Shown in pieces: positions 8,726 to 16,890 of a DNA stretch of 64,000 nt. How positions within the stretch are numbered: the stretch's first letter is position 1; each line of letters starts with the position of its first letter. Origin of the DNA: Alphaproteobacteria bacterium (GTDB taxonomy: Bacteria > Pseudomonadota > Alphaproteobacteria > Caulobacterales > Maricaulaceae); NCBI GenBank assembly GCA_024742735.1, contig JANSXV010000003.1, forward strand, positions 457,823 to 521,822. The letters are read 5' to 3'. A model generated the notes under the pieces. It was not told the origin of the DNA. It did not search any database and saw only the letters and a program-made list of their open reading frames with translations. Made by a program: the position numbers and the translations under genes.

Positions 8726-10375
8726 TTACATCACGAGCGCGATGCGCCGGCGGACCTTGTCTTCACCCATGACCTGCATGACCGAATAGAGGTCGGGCGA
8801 GCGCTCGTTCCCGGTCAGCAGCACCCGGAATATCTTAGCGACATCCGCGACCACGCCGCGATAGGCGTCCGGGTTCTTCTTGTAGTCGTTGGGCCGCAGG
8901 GCGAAGCCGTTCTGGTCGGCCAGCGTGCGCAGCTTGGCGAACCAGGCCTCGCGATCATCGGCCGGATCGTACATCTCCAGATACTGGCCCATCATCGCAG
9001 CCAGCTCGTCGGCCGTGAGATAGCTCAGCATCGCCCGGGCCTCATCGGCCTGAAGCGCGAAGTGATCATCGAAGAAATAGGAGACTTCCTTCGACACGTC
9101 GGCCCAGGTCTCGATATCCTTGCGCGAGGTGTCGCCGCCGCGCTCGATATCGAGCGCGCTGCGCACCTGCTCGGGGTCCTTGCGCATGAGCGCGGCGAGC
9201 GCGTCATCATGGGCGTCCGCCCAGGCAAGCGCGCGGTCATAGACCTCCTGCGCGGACAGGCTGGCGATGTAATGCCGCGAGATGTTGCCGAGCTTCACGA
9301 AATCGAAGAGCGGTCCGCTGCTGCCCTTCAGGCCCTTGAACGTCATCGGGAAGTCCAGAGAGTCCGTGTCAGGATTTTCCTGCTTCCAGGGCTCGAACGC
9401 GGCGTCGGCGAGCGTCAGGAGATAGTCGATCACCGCCTGGCGTGGATAACCCTGCTGCTCGAAATAGGCCACGCTGGCCTCGGGGTCCTTGCGCTTGGAC
9501 AGCTTGCGCCGGGAGCCCTCGTCCATCTTGTTGATGGGCGCGATATGGGCGTAGGCCGGCGGCTCCCAGCCCATGGCTTCGAACAGCTGCAGGTGCAGCG
9601 GCACCGAGACCAGCCATTCATCGCCGCGAATGACGTGGGTGGTGCGCATGAAATGGTCATCGACCACGTGGGCGAAGTGATAGGTGGGCAGGCCTTCAGA
9701 CTTCAGGATCACCACGTCGTGGTCGTTCTCCGGCATCTGGCGGAAGCCGAACAGCACGTCCTCGAACCGGATCTTGCGGCTGTGCTTGCCCGGCGCGCGC
9801 AGGCGGATCACGAAATCCTTGCCCGCGTCGAGCGCGGCGTGGATCTCGTCCTCGGACTTGTTGCGCCAGGTCGCCCACTGGCCGTAATAGCCGGTGCGCA
9901 GCCCGGCCTTGTCCTGCTGCTCGCGCAGGGCGTCCAGCTCCTCAGACGTGGCGAAGCAGGGATAGGCGAGCCCCTTCTCCACCAGCGCCTTCACGCAGGC
10001 CTTGTAGACCGCCTCGCGCTCGCTCTGGCGATACGGCCCATAGGCGCCGCGATCTGAACCGTCGAGATCGGCGCCTTCGTCGAACGTCACGCCATAGCGC
10101 TTGAACGCCTCGATGAGGAAGGCCTCCGCGCCCTCGACCAGGCGGCGCCGGTCGGTGTCCTCGATGCGCAGGAACGCAACCCCGCCGGTCTGCCGGGCGA
10201 ACTGGGAGCAGATCAGCCCGGTATAGAGCGTACCGATATGCATGAAGCCGGTCGGGCTCGGCCCTACGCGGGTGACCATGGCGCCCTCAGGCAGGTCCCG
10301 CTGAGGGAAGCGCTGCTCGAGCTCTGCAAGGCTCGCCAGGGGCGCAGGGAAAATTCGATCGGCAATGGAGGTCAT
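8726..10375 (-). CDS. gltX: Glutamyl-tRNA synthetase, long (~550 aa) type
   Basis: The 549-residue product is a class I aminoacyl-tRNA synthetase that charges tRNA with glutamate. Visible signatures are the HIGH-like motif in GPSPTGFMHIGTLYTGL, the conserved RIEDTDRRR, the stretch HVIRGDEWLVSVPLHLQLF, and the KMSKS-like EGSRRKLSKRKDPEAS. Usual alphaproteobacterial GltX proteins are about 440-480 residues; length and motifs here are closer to the ~550-residue form that I recall from Firmicutes and some other phyla. The ATG at 10375 is used rather than a TTG nine bases upstream. It may be a second, horizontally acquired copy. It converges on the kinase gene with 9 bp between them. Confidence 0.9.
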   Translation of the reverse strand: MTSIADRIFPAPLASLAELEQRFPQRDLPEGAMVTRVGPSPTGFMHIGTLYTGLICSQFARQTGGVAFLRIEDTDRRRLVEGAEAFLIEAFKRYGVTFDEGADLDGSDRGAYGPYRQSEREAVYKACVKALVEKGLAYPCFATSEELDALREQQDKAGLRTGYYGQWATWRNKSEDEIHAALDAGKDFVIRLRAPGKHSRKIRFEDVLFGFRQMPENDHDVVILKSEGLPTYHFAHVVDDHFMRTTHVIRGDEWLVSVPLHLQLFEAMGWEPPAYAHIAPINKMDEGSRRKLSKRKDPEASVAYFEQQGYPRQAVIDYLLTLADAAFEPWKQENPDTDSLDFPMTFKGLKGSSGPLFDFVKLGNISRHYIASLSAQEVYDRALAWADAHDDALAALMRKDPEQVRSALDIERGGDTSRKDIETWADVSKEVSYFFDDHFALQADEARAMLSYLTADELAAMMGQYLEMYDPADDREAWFAKLRTLADQNGFALRPNDYKKNPDAYRGVVADVAKIFRVLLTGNERSPDLYSVMQVMGEDKVRRRIALVM

Positions 10376-10587
10376 GGCGTTCAATCGCTTGGCGGTGAGC
10401 GGGGACGGCGGCCAGAGCGCGAGCGGCCGCGTGAAGGCGTGCTTTAGTGCTTCGCTCCAGCGCTGACAAGCCGACGGCGGGGCGCAAGGCGCGCACTGAC
10501 AACATCGCTTCAGCGCTTGAAAACCGTTTCAACTGCGCGCGCTGCGGCCTAGGCTGAGCGGCGATGGAAATGCCTGACGGAGACAGC
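10376..10587. promoter_or_regulatory. Divergent promoter region between gltX and halogenase gene
   Basis: This 212-bp spacer separates divergent genes. It holds a LacI-type dyad at 10517-10532 (listed separately) and a GGAG ribosome-binding site at 10579-10582 that fixes the halogenase start at 10588 instead of the ATG at 10564. No other gene is seen. Confidence 0.5.
10517..10532. promoter_or_regulatory. LacI-family operator upstream of halogenase gene
   Basis: TTGAAAACCGTTTCAA has perfect six-base inverted arms (TTGAAA/TTTCAA) around a CG-containing centre, the usual LacI/GalR-family operator architecture. It lies 56 bp before the halogenase start. It differs from the TGCAA-type motif in the rest of the locus, so another LacI protein may bind it. 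Confidence 0.5.
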
Positions 10588-12096
10588 ATGGACAAGGCCC
10601 AGGACCGCTTCGAGATCGTCATCGCCGGCGGCGGCTCCGCCGGGTGGATGGCCGCCGCCGCCCTGGCCCAGGCCGCGCCGCGCAACACCGCGATCACGCT
10701 GGTGGAATCAGAAGCCATCGGCATTGTCGGCGTGGGCGAGGCGACGATTCCCGCCATCAAGATCTTCAACCGCATCCTGGGGATTTCAGAGGCCGACTTC
10801 CTGCGTGAGACAAAAGGCAGCTTCAAGCTGGGCATCGAGTTCCAGAACTGGCTGCGCGAGGACCACGGCTATTTCCACCAGTTCGGGTCTTTCGGCCGGG
10901 ACTTCGACACGATCCCCCTGCACCAGTACTGGCTGAAGCTGCGCCATGAGGGCGATGAGACCCCGATCCAGGACTATTCCATGGCCTGGGCGCTGGCGAA
11001 GCGGAACCGGTTCGCCCCGCCGGTCTCCGACCCGCGCATGGTCCAGTCGACCCACGATTACGCCTATCATTTCGACGCCGTGCTCTATGGCCAGTTCCTG
11101 CGCCGCTACGCCGAGGCGCGCGGTGTGACGCGGGTGGAGGGCCGCATCGCCGATGTGCGCCGCAATGGCGAGGACGGCGACATCGCCGGGCTGACCCTGG
11201 ACGACGGGCGCACGGTGGACGGCGACTTCTTCATCGACTGCACCGGCTTTCGCGGGGTGCTGATCGAGGACGGGCTGAAGACCGGCTACCATGACTGGCG
11301 CCAGTGGCTGCCCTGCGACCGCGCCATCGCCGCGCCCTGCGCCCATGGCGGGGACTTCACCCCATACACCCGCTCCACGGCGCGGGCGGCGGGCTGGCAG
11401 TGGCGCATCCCGCTGCAGCACCGCATCGGCAACGGCTATGTCCATTGCAGCGAATACATCTCGGAGGACGAGGCGACGCAGACCCTGCTCGCCAATCTGG
11501 ACGGAGAGGCCCAGGCCGACCCGCGCGTGCTGCGCTTCGTGACCGGACGGCGCAAACAGTTCTGGACCCGCAATTGTGTGGCGATCGGTCTGGCGGCCGG
11601 CTTCATGGAGCCGCTGGAATCCACGTCCATCCACCTGATCCAGACCGGAATCATGCGCCTCATAGCCCTGTTCCCGGACCGCGAGGGCAATGATCTGGCC
11701 CGCCAGGAATACAACCGCCTGACCGAGGCGGAGTACGAGCACATCCGCGATTTCCTGGTGCTGCATTATCGCCAGACCGAGCGGTCCGATCCGCTATGGG
11801 CCTACACCCGGTCCATGGAGATCCCCGAGACGCTGCAATACCGGCTGGATCACTATACAAGCCACGGGCGGCTGGTCGCCTTCGGCCATGATCTGTTTCC
11901 TAACGCCAGCTGGCTGGCGGTCATGGCCGGACAGGGCCTGGAGGCTGAAGCCTGCGACCCGATCGTGGAGCGGCGCGACACGCCCTTCCGTGAACGCCTG
12001 GCCGGCCTGAAAAAGGTCACTCACGAAGCCGCCGAACGCGCGCCGGATCATCGCACCGCGCTGGACCAGATCATGGGGCGCACGAGCGCGGCGTAA
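10588..12096 (+). CDS. Tryptophan-halogenase-family flavoprotein
   Basis: The 502-residue product belongs to the flavin-dependent tryptophan halogenase family. It has the FAD-binding GGGSAGWMAA near the N-terminus, the family motif WQWRIPLQHR, and residues matching the catalytic pair of PrnA-type halogenases: Lys80 in KGSFKLG and Glu344-Ser345 in EPLESTSI. The start at 10588 has GGAG five bases upstream. Such proteins are common beside TonB receptors in Caulobacterales sugar loci, where their substrate is unknown; halogenation there is not proven. A paralogue, broken by a stop codon, follows on the opposite strand. A LacI-type operator in its promoter ties it to sugar control. Confidence 0.85.
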   Translation: MDKAQDRFEIVIAGGGSAGWMAAAALAQAAPRNTAITLVESEAIGIVGVGEATIPAIKIFNRILGISEADFLRETKGSFKLGIEFQNWLREDHGYFHQFGSFGRDFDTIPLHQYWLKLRHEGDETPIQDYSMAWALAKRNRFAPPVSDPRMVQSTHDYAYHFDAVLYGQFLRRYAEARGVTRVEGRIADVRRNGEDGDIAGLTLDDGRTVDGDFFIDCTGFRGVLIEDGLKTGYHDWRQWLPCDRAIAAPCAHGGDFTPYTRSTARAAGWQWRIPLQHRIGNGYVHCSEYISEDEATQTLLANLDGEAQADPRVLRFVTGRRKQFWTRNCVAIGLAAGFMEPLESTSIHLIQTGIMRLIALFPDREGNDLARQEYNRLTEAEYEHIRDFLVLHYRQTERSDPLWAYTRSMEIPETLQYRLDHYTSHGRLVAFGHDLFPNASWLAVMAGQGLEAEACDPIVERRDTPFRERLAGLKKVTHEAAERAPDHRTALDQIMGRTSAA

Positions 12097-12099
12097 GGC

Positions 12100-13629
12100 T
12101 TACTCCGCCGCTGCAGGCGCGGCGCAGCAGCCCGAGACGAAATCGCCATGGGCCGGCAGCCGGGCGGCGGCGGTCGTGACGATCTGGCGGATATTGGCCA
12201 GCATCTCCTCCAGCTCGGCGCGGGTCAGCCGGTCGGCCAGCGGGTGCCAGGTCTGCGGCGTCAGGCCCTGCCCGTGCATGACCTGCAGCCAGCTATCCTC
12301 CGTGAACAGATCATGGGGACCGCGATAGATCCGCCCCGAGCCCTTGAACAGGTCCAGCTTGCGCTGAAGCGGTTCGGGCACGTCCATCTCGCGCACATCG
12401 AGCCAGAATTGGGAATCGGTCCGCTCATTGAGGTGATAGTGCAGGATCAGGAAGTCGCGGATGCGCTCAAATTCGATGACGGTCTGGGCGTTTTACTCGT
12501 CCCGCTCGGCCTCGTAGATCGGTCGCGCGGGGAACATCTGGATGAAGCGGCTGATTCCGGACTGGACCAGATGGATGGAGGTGGATTCCAGCGGCTCCAG
12601 GAAGCCGCTCGCCAGCCCCAGAGCGACGACATTGCGGTTCCAGAACTGCTTGCGCCGGCCGGTCGTGAAATTGATCAGGCGCGGCTCGGCGAGCGCATCG
12701 CCCTCCAGGTTGGCGAGCAGGGTCTCGCGCGCTGCGTCGATGTCGGTGTAAGCGCTGGAGAACACGTGGCCGTTGCCGGTGCGGTGCTGAAGCGGAATAC
12801 GCCACTGCCAGCCCGCGTCATGGGCGATGGCCTGGGTGTAGGGGCGCGGCGGGCGCGTGTTGCGGCTGGGAACGGCGAGCGCACTGTCGCATTTCAGCCA
12901 GTGCGACCAGTCCTCATAGCCGGTCTTCAGAGCACCTTCGATCAGAAGGCCTCGGAAGCCGGAACAGTCGATGAAGATCTCGCCCTCGACGGCCCGGTCG
13001 CCCTCCAGGCGCAGGCAGGTGACGTCCCCGGTCTCGGCGTCCTGATGCACGTCGACGATCCGGCCTTCCACGCGCTTCGCTCCGTGCGCTTCAGCGTAGC
13101 GGCGCAGAAACTGACCATAGAGAGCGGCGTCGAAATGATAGGCGTGGCCGATGCCGGCCAGGCGCGAAGACCCCAGCGTCTCCATGGGCGCGAACCGGCC
13201 CGCGCGGGCGGCATGGGTGTTGACGCAGTAGTCCCACAGCTCCCCGCCGATCCCCTCGGCCTGGGCCCGGAACAGGTGGTGGTGGAACTGCACCTGGTTC
13301 ACCGCCAGGCCGATCTTGGAGAAGTTATGGAAGTAGCTGTGGCCCTTATGGCGCCAGTTGACGAACTCGATGCCCAGCTTGAACGAACCGTTGGTTCCGG
13401 CCACGAACTCGGCCTCGTCGATCTCCAGAGCGCGATTCAGATTGCGGATCTGGGGGATGGTCGCCTCGCCCACCCCGACAATGCCGATGGCGTCGGATTC
13501 GACCAGGGTCACATCGACCGTCCGGCCAAGGAACTTCACCAGCGCGGCGGCCGCCATCCAGCCGGCCGTTCCACCGCCGACGACGACGATCTTGCAGGGG
13601 CTGTCCTGACGGCTCGGGGCAGGGCTCAT
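12100..13629 (-). pseudogene. Tryptophan-halogenase-family paralogue with in-frame stop
   Basis: A 510-codon frame runs through this interval but is interrupted by a TAA at 12493-12495, in the same reading frame on both sides. The upstream part (378 residues) contains GGGTAGWMAA, NGSFKLG, WQWRIPLQHR and EPLESTSI; the downstream part contains a continuous family C-terminus (RIRDFLILHYH, then MDVPEPLQ). Aligned by eye with the intact paralogue at 10588-12096, the stop replaces the Tyr in QEYNRLT (here DE-stop-NAQT), so a single base change TAC/TAT to TAA explains it. The truncated product would lose about 130 C-terminal residues. It may be a recent pseudogene, a sequencing error, or a strain-specific readthrough case. 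Confidence 0.85.
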
Positions 13630-13700
13630 GGTTCGACTCCGCAGGTTTGAACGCGCTGACAGGATGAAGGCCCTTCAACCGCGGTCAAGGCGCATGGGGG

Positions 13701-13740
13701 CGAAGAAAAGCCCTGCCGGCGCGCGCCGGCAGGGCTCACA
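13701..13740 (-). terminator. Rho-independent terminator of the TonB receptor gene
   Basis: A perfect 28-nt palindrome at 13709-13736 (12-bp GC-rich stem, GCGC loop) is followed on the minus strand by TTTCTTC. It begins 33 bp past the receptor stop and separates the receptor from the downstream halogenase paralogue, which then needs its own promoter in 13637-13700. Confidence 0.8.
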
Positions 13741-13768
13741 AGGCGCAAGGAGGATCGCGCTATGCCGA

Positions 13769-16549
13769 CTAGCGGCGATAGTTCAGGCGGAAGGAGTAGG
13801 TCGTGCCGTACTCTTCGTAATTGCGCGCCTGACGCGGGTCGTTGTTGATGAAGGTGCCGAACCGTTCGTCATTGAGGTTCTGAGCGGAGAAACGCAGCGA
13901 GATGCCCTCAAAGCGGCCGCTCGTGAACTCATACCCGATCTGGGCGTCGATCACGCTTTCCCCGAAGGCGGAGCGGAAGTCCGGCTGACCGGTGAAGTCA
14001 GGCAGCTCGGCCAGGAAGTCCCCGCGCCAGCGGTTGGAGACCCGCGCTTCGAAGCCGCCCCGTTCAAAGTACACGGTGATGTTGCCGACATCCTCCGACA
14101 GGCCCGGAATGGTGATGACGTTGCCGGGAGACGGCTCGATCTCGCTGTCGGTCAGGGAATAGCTGAAGAAGACGCCGAACCCATCCAGCCGTTCGGTGAA
14201 GATTTCACCGGGAAGGCTGGTGGCGAACTCGATACCCTGGATCCAGCCGCCTTCGGCGTTCTGGGCTTCAGAAATCTGGCCGTTCGCGATGGTCGGGTTG
14301 GCGTCGACGAAAGCCTGGCCGAACTGTGCGACGGCCGCATCAGTAACGTCGACCGGGCGGTTCACGCTGCCGAACACCCAGGACTCGATGTCCTTGTGAT
14401 AGGCCGCAAGGGACACATAGCCCGCACCGTCGGCGAAGTAGTGCTCGAGCGCGATGTCGAATGCGTTGGCGATATAGGGCCGAAGGGCCGGGTTGCCGGA
14501 GCTGCCGTTCAGGCAGTACTGGCTGCTGCCCGGATCGTAATTGGCGTCATTGTAGAACGCGACGCCGTTGTTGAACCCGCAAATCTGGCTGTTCAGACCG
14601 AATCCGCCCTGACTGGCGCGCATGTCGCTCATGTTGGCGCGGGCCAGCGTGCGGGCGTAGGCGGTGCGCAGGAAGGTGTTTTCAGTCAGCTCCAGGCTGA
14701 AGTTCGCGCTGGGCAGGACTTCGGTGTACTCGTCCCCGCCTGACGCAGTCCCGGCGACCTGGCCGACGACCCCGACCGGGCCGGATGCGGACTGGTCGGT
14801 GTTGACCACCTGCACCCCGACATTGCCGCGCAGGGGCAGCGAGCCCAGCTGGGTGTCGACATTGCCCTGGGCGTAAGCGACCAGAACGTTTTCTTCGACG
14901 GTCCACTGCTTCTCAGGAATGTTGCCGATCGCCAGCGGGCGAAGCGTGTAGAAGCCGCTCGCCAGCAGAGCCTGCGGATCATAGGCGACAACCGAAACGT
15001 TGGAGACCCAGCTCAGATCGGTCGTTCCGAACACCGAGCCGGTCGGGAACGGATCTGCGCCGTTGCCGCTGGCCAGATCGACGAAAAACTCGTCCGTGAC
15101 ACGGCTCTTCTCACGCTGGGAATAGTAGACCCCGGCCTCGATGGAGGAGAAGAAGAAGTCGTCGTCGAACTCGCGGGTGGCGCTGGCGCGCAGGGCGTTG
15201 AGCTCGTCATCGGTCGACAGCGTCTTGTTGAAGCCGTCCTGACCCCAGCCGCCCGGATCGGTCAGCACCAGAAGGTTCGGGTCCGAATAGCCCGCGCCGA
15301 CCTGGGAGTTGAAGCGGTAGCGGTCCCCGGTGAAGGCGAAATCAAGCCGGTCATTGGCCGGATAAGCGCCCCAGGACCCCTCACCGAACCCGAAATAGCT
15401 TTCGAAATCCAGGGAGTCGCGTTCAACACTGGAATGGCTGATGTCGGCTTCGAGCACCCAGCGGTCGGCCGGACGCCACTGGGCGTTCCAGCCGATGGCG
15501 AAGAGCGTGGCGTCCGTCGACTGGACATCATTGCGGCCCACGGCGAACACAGGGTCATAGGTGCCCGCTGTGACCAGGCCGGCGTCGGTCTGGGCGCCCA
15601 GGAGCTGGAGGCCTGAGCCGCCGCCCAGCCAGGTGCCGAGCGGGAATTCCGCACCCCGGCGAATGCCGCCGTCGGTGTAGTCGGTGTAAAGCAGATCGAG
15701 CGAGGTGTTGAACGTGTCGTTCGGCTCGTATTCCAGCGTGCCGAGGAAGGCGCGGCGCTCCAGCTCACGGGATTCCGAGAACATCTTGAAGCATTCCGGC
15801 GCCCGGGATCCGCCGCGATTCTCGAAATTGCAGATCTCGTAGCGTTCGCTCTGGGTCGGCGTGCTCTGGTCCGCGAAGCCGAGCACGATACCGATCGTGT
15901 CATTGGCGAACTGATTCACATAGGTGCCGGTCAGCCGGTAGCCGTTGGTCTCGACGTCCGGGTTGATCTGATCTTCGCTGTTGAACTCATAGGACGCGCT
16001 GAGGCTCAGCGACTCGCGCCCAAAGGCCAGCGGACGGATCGTGCGGATATCCGCCGTGCCGGCAAGGCCGGCCGCGACGAGCTGGGCGTCCGGAGTCTTG
16101 TAGACGAGGACCTGGTTCACGAGCTCGGCCGGATACTGGTCGAACTCCACGCCGCGCCCGTCGCCCGTGGTCACCTGCTCGCGCCCGTTCAGAAGCGCCG
16201 TCGTGAAGCTGGGGCCAAGACCGCGAACAGAGAGAAGCTGGGCCCGGCCGCGCAGGCGCTGGGCGGTGAGGCCCGGGAGGCGGGCGAGCGACTCCGCGAT
16301 GGAAGTGTCAGGCAGCTGGCCGATGTCTTCGGCGGAGATCGCCTCGACGATGGAGTCGCTTTCCCGCTTGGCGGCGAGCGAGCTCAGGATCGAGCCGCGG
16401 ATACCGCGAACGACGATGACGTCGGACGATTGCGACTCAGCGGCCTCGTCGTCGGCCTCCTGGGCCAGCGCTGCGGGTGCGCCGGCGAGCGCGAGGCTAA
16501 GGGCGGCGGTCGACAGAAGCATGTCTCGCATGCGGCGCGAATTGGTCAT
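13769..16549 (-). CDS. TonB-dependent receptor, maltodextrin type
   Basis: The 926-residue product has a signal peptide (MTNSRRMRDMLLSTAALSLALAGAPAALAQ), a plug domain starting SSDVIVVRGIRGSILSSL with the typical IVEAISAEDIGQLPD and SVRGLGPSFTTALLNGRE motifs, and a long beta-barrel ending in YSFRLNYRR. It would import oligosaccharides across the outer membrane using TonB energy. The setting, divergent from an alpha-glucosidase and near LacI and MFS genes, mirrors the mal locus of Caulobacter crescentus, where MalA is the maltodextrin receptor; orthology is inferred from context. GGGGAGGG precedes the ATG. A strong terminator follows the gene. Confidence 0.92.
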   Translation of the reverse strand: MTNSRRMRDMLLSTAALSLALAGAPAALAQEADDEAAESQSSDVIVVRGIRGSILSSLAAKRESDSIVEAISAEDIGQLPDTSIAESLARLPGLTAQRLRGRAQLLSVRGLGPSFTTALLNGREQVTTGDGRGVEFDQYPAELVNQVLVYKTPDAQLVAAGLAGTADIRTIRPLAFGRESLSLSASYEFNSEDQINPDVETNGYRLTGTYVNQFANDTIGIVLGFADQSTPTQSERYEICNFENRGGSRAPECFKMFSESRELERRAFLGTLEYEPNDTFNTSLDLLYTDYTDGGIRRGAEFPLGTWLGGGSGLQLLGAQTDAGLVTAGTYDPVFAVGRNDVQSTDATLFAIGWNAQWRPADRWVLEADISHSSVERDSLDFESYFGFGEGSWGAYPANDRLDFAFTGDRYRFNSQVGAGYSDPNLLVLTDPGGWGQDGFNKTLSTDDELNALRASATREFDDDFFFSSIEAGVYYSQREKSRVTDEFFVDLASGNGADPFPTGSVFGTTDLSWVSNVSVVAYDPQALLASGFYTLRPLAIGNIPEKQWTVEENVLVAYAQGNVDTQLGSLPLRGNVGVQVVNTDQSASGPVGVVGQVAGTASGGDEYTEVLPSANFSLELTENTFLRTAYARTLARANMSDMRASQGGFGLNSQICGFNNGVAFYNDANYDPGSSQYCLNGSSGNPALRPYIANAFDIALEHYFADGAGYVSLAAYHKDIESWVFGSVNRPVDVTDAAVAQFGQAFVDANPTIANGQISEAQNAEGGWIQGIEFATSLPGEIFTERLDGFGVFFSYSLTDSEIEPSPGNVITIPGLSEDVGNITVYFERGGFEARVSNRWRGDFLAELPDFTGQPDFRSAFGESVIDAQIGYEFTSGRFEGISLRFSAQNLNDERFGTFINNDPRQARNYEEYGTTYSFRLNYRR

Positions 16550-16890
16550 GGATTTCCCTCCCCAAGGTGTCTCGGCGCCGCTTTATGGAGTGGTGGACGC
16601 TCGATGTGTTCCTGCAAATTAATGAAAACCAGAAGCGCCAGCAAGACAAATTTTCGGCGCCCCGGAGCCGTGGCCGCTGCGCGCGTCATACTGCAGCGCA
16701 GCATATCGCCCCCTTTACCTAATATAATGCTATGCTTTACGCATTGGACGCGCCGCAGCAATCGGTGGCGCAAGCGTTGCAATTTTATGCAATTTTTGCA
16801 TCGCCGGACGAAATCCACGCTTGATTTCAGCGTGCGCTTCAGGCCTCACTGAATTGGGTCGGCGACGTGGCCGGCCACAAGGAGGCCGCA
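16550..16890. promoter_or_regulatory. Divergent promoter region, TonB receptor / alpha-glucosidase
   Basis: This 341-bp spacer contains no credible gene. It is AT-richer than its surroundings and holds a TATAAT hexamer at 16723-16728, 168 bp before the alpha-glucosidase, and a cluster of TGCAA repeats at 16777-16800. Regulation of both flanking genes from here is inferred. Confidence 0.55.
16777..16800. promoter_or_regulatory. TGCAA-type operator, copy A
   Basis: TTGCAATTTTATGCAA (16777-16792) overlaps TGCAATTTTTGCA (16788-16800), giving three TGCA elements in 24 bp. Close relatives occur at 19573-19600, 23529-23554, 27713-27722 and 38627-38644, each in a promoter region of the sugar locus. 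Probable binding site of the LacI protein encoded at 18519-19532. Confidence 0.6.

Noticed and set aside
10564..10587. Upstream ATG for the intact halogenase gene
   Set aside because: The ATG at 10588 has a well-spaced GGAG, while 10564 has none and adds only eight non-conserved residues.
12148..13650. A 500-codon open frame opposite the broken halogenase paralogue
   Set aside because: The minus strand holds all family motifs; the plus frame is a shadow, even though it is not interrupted by the stop.
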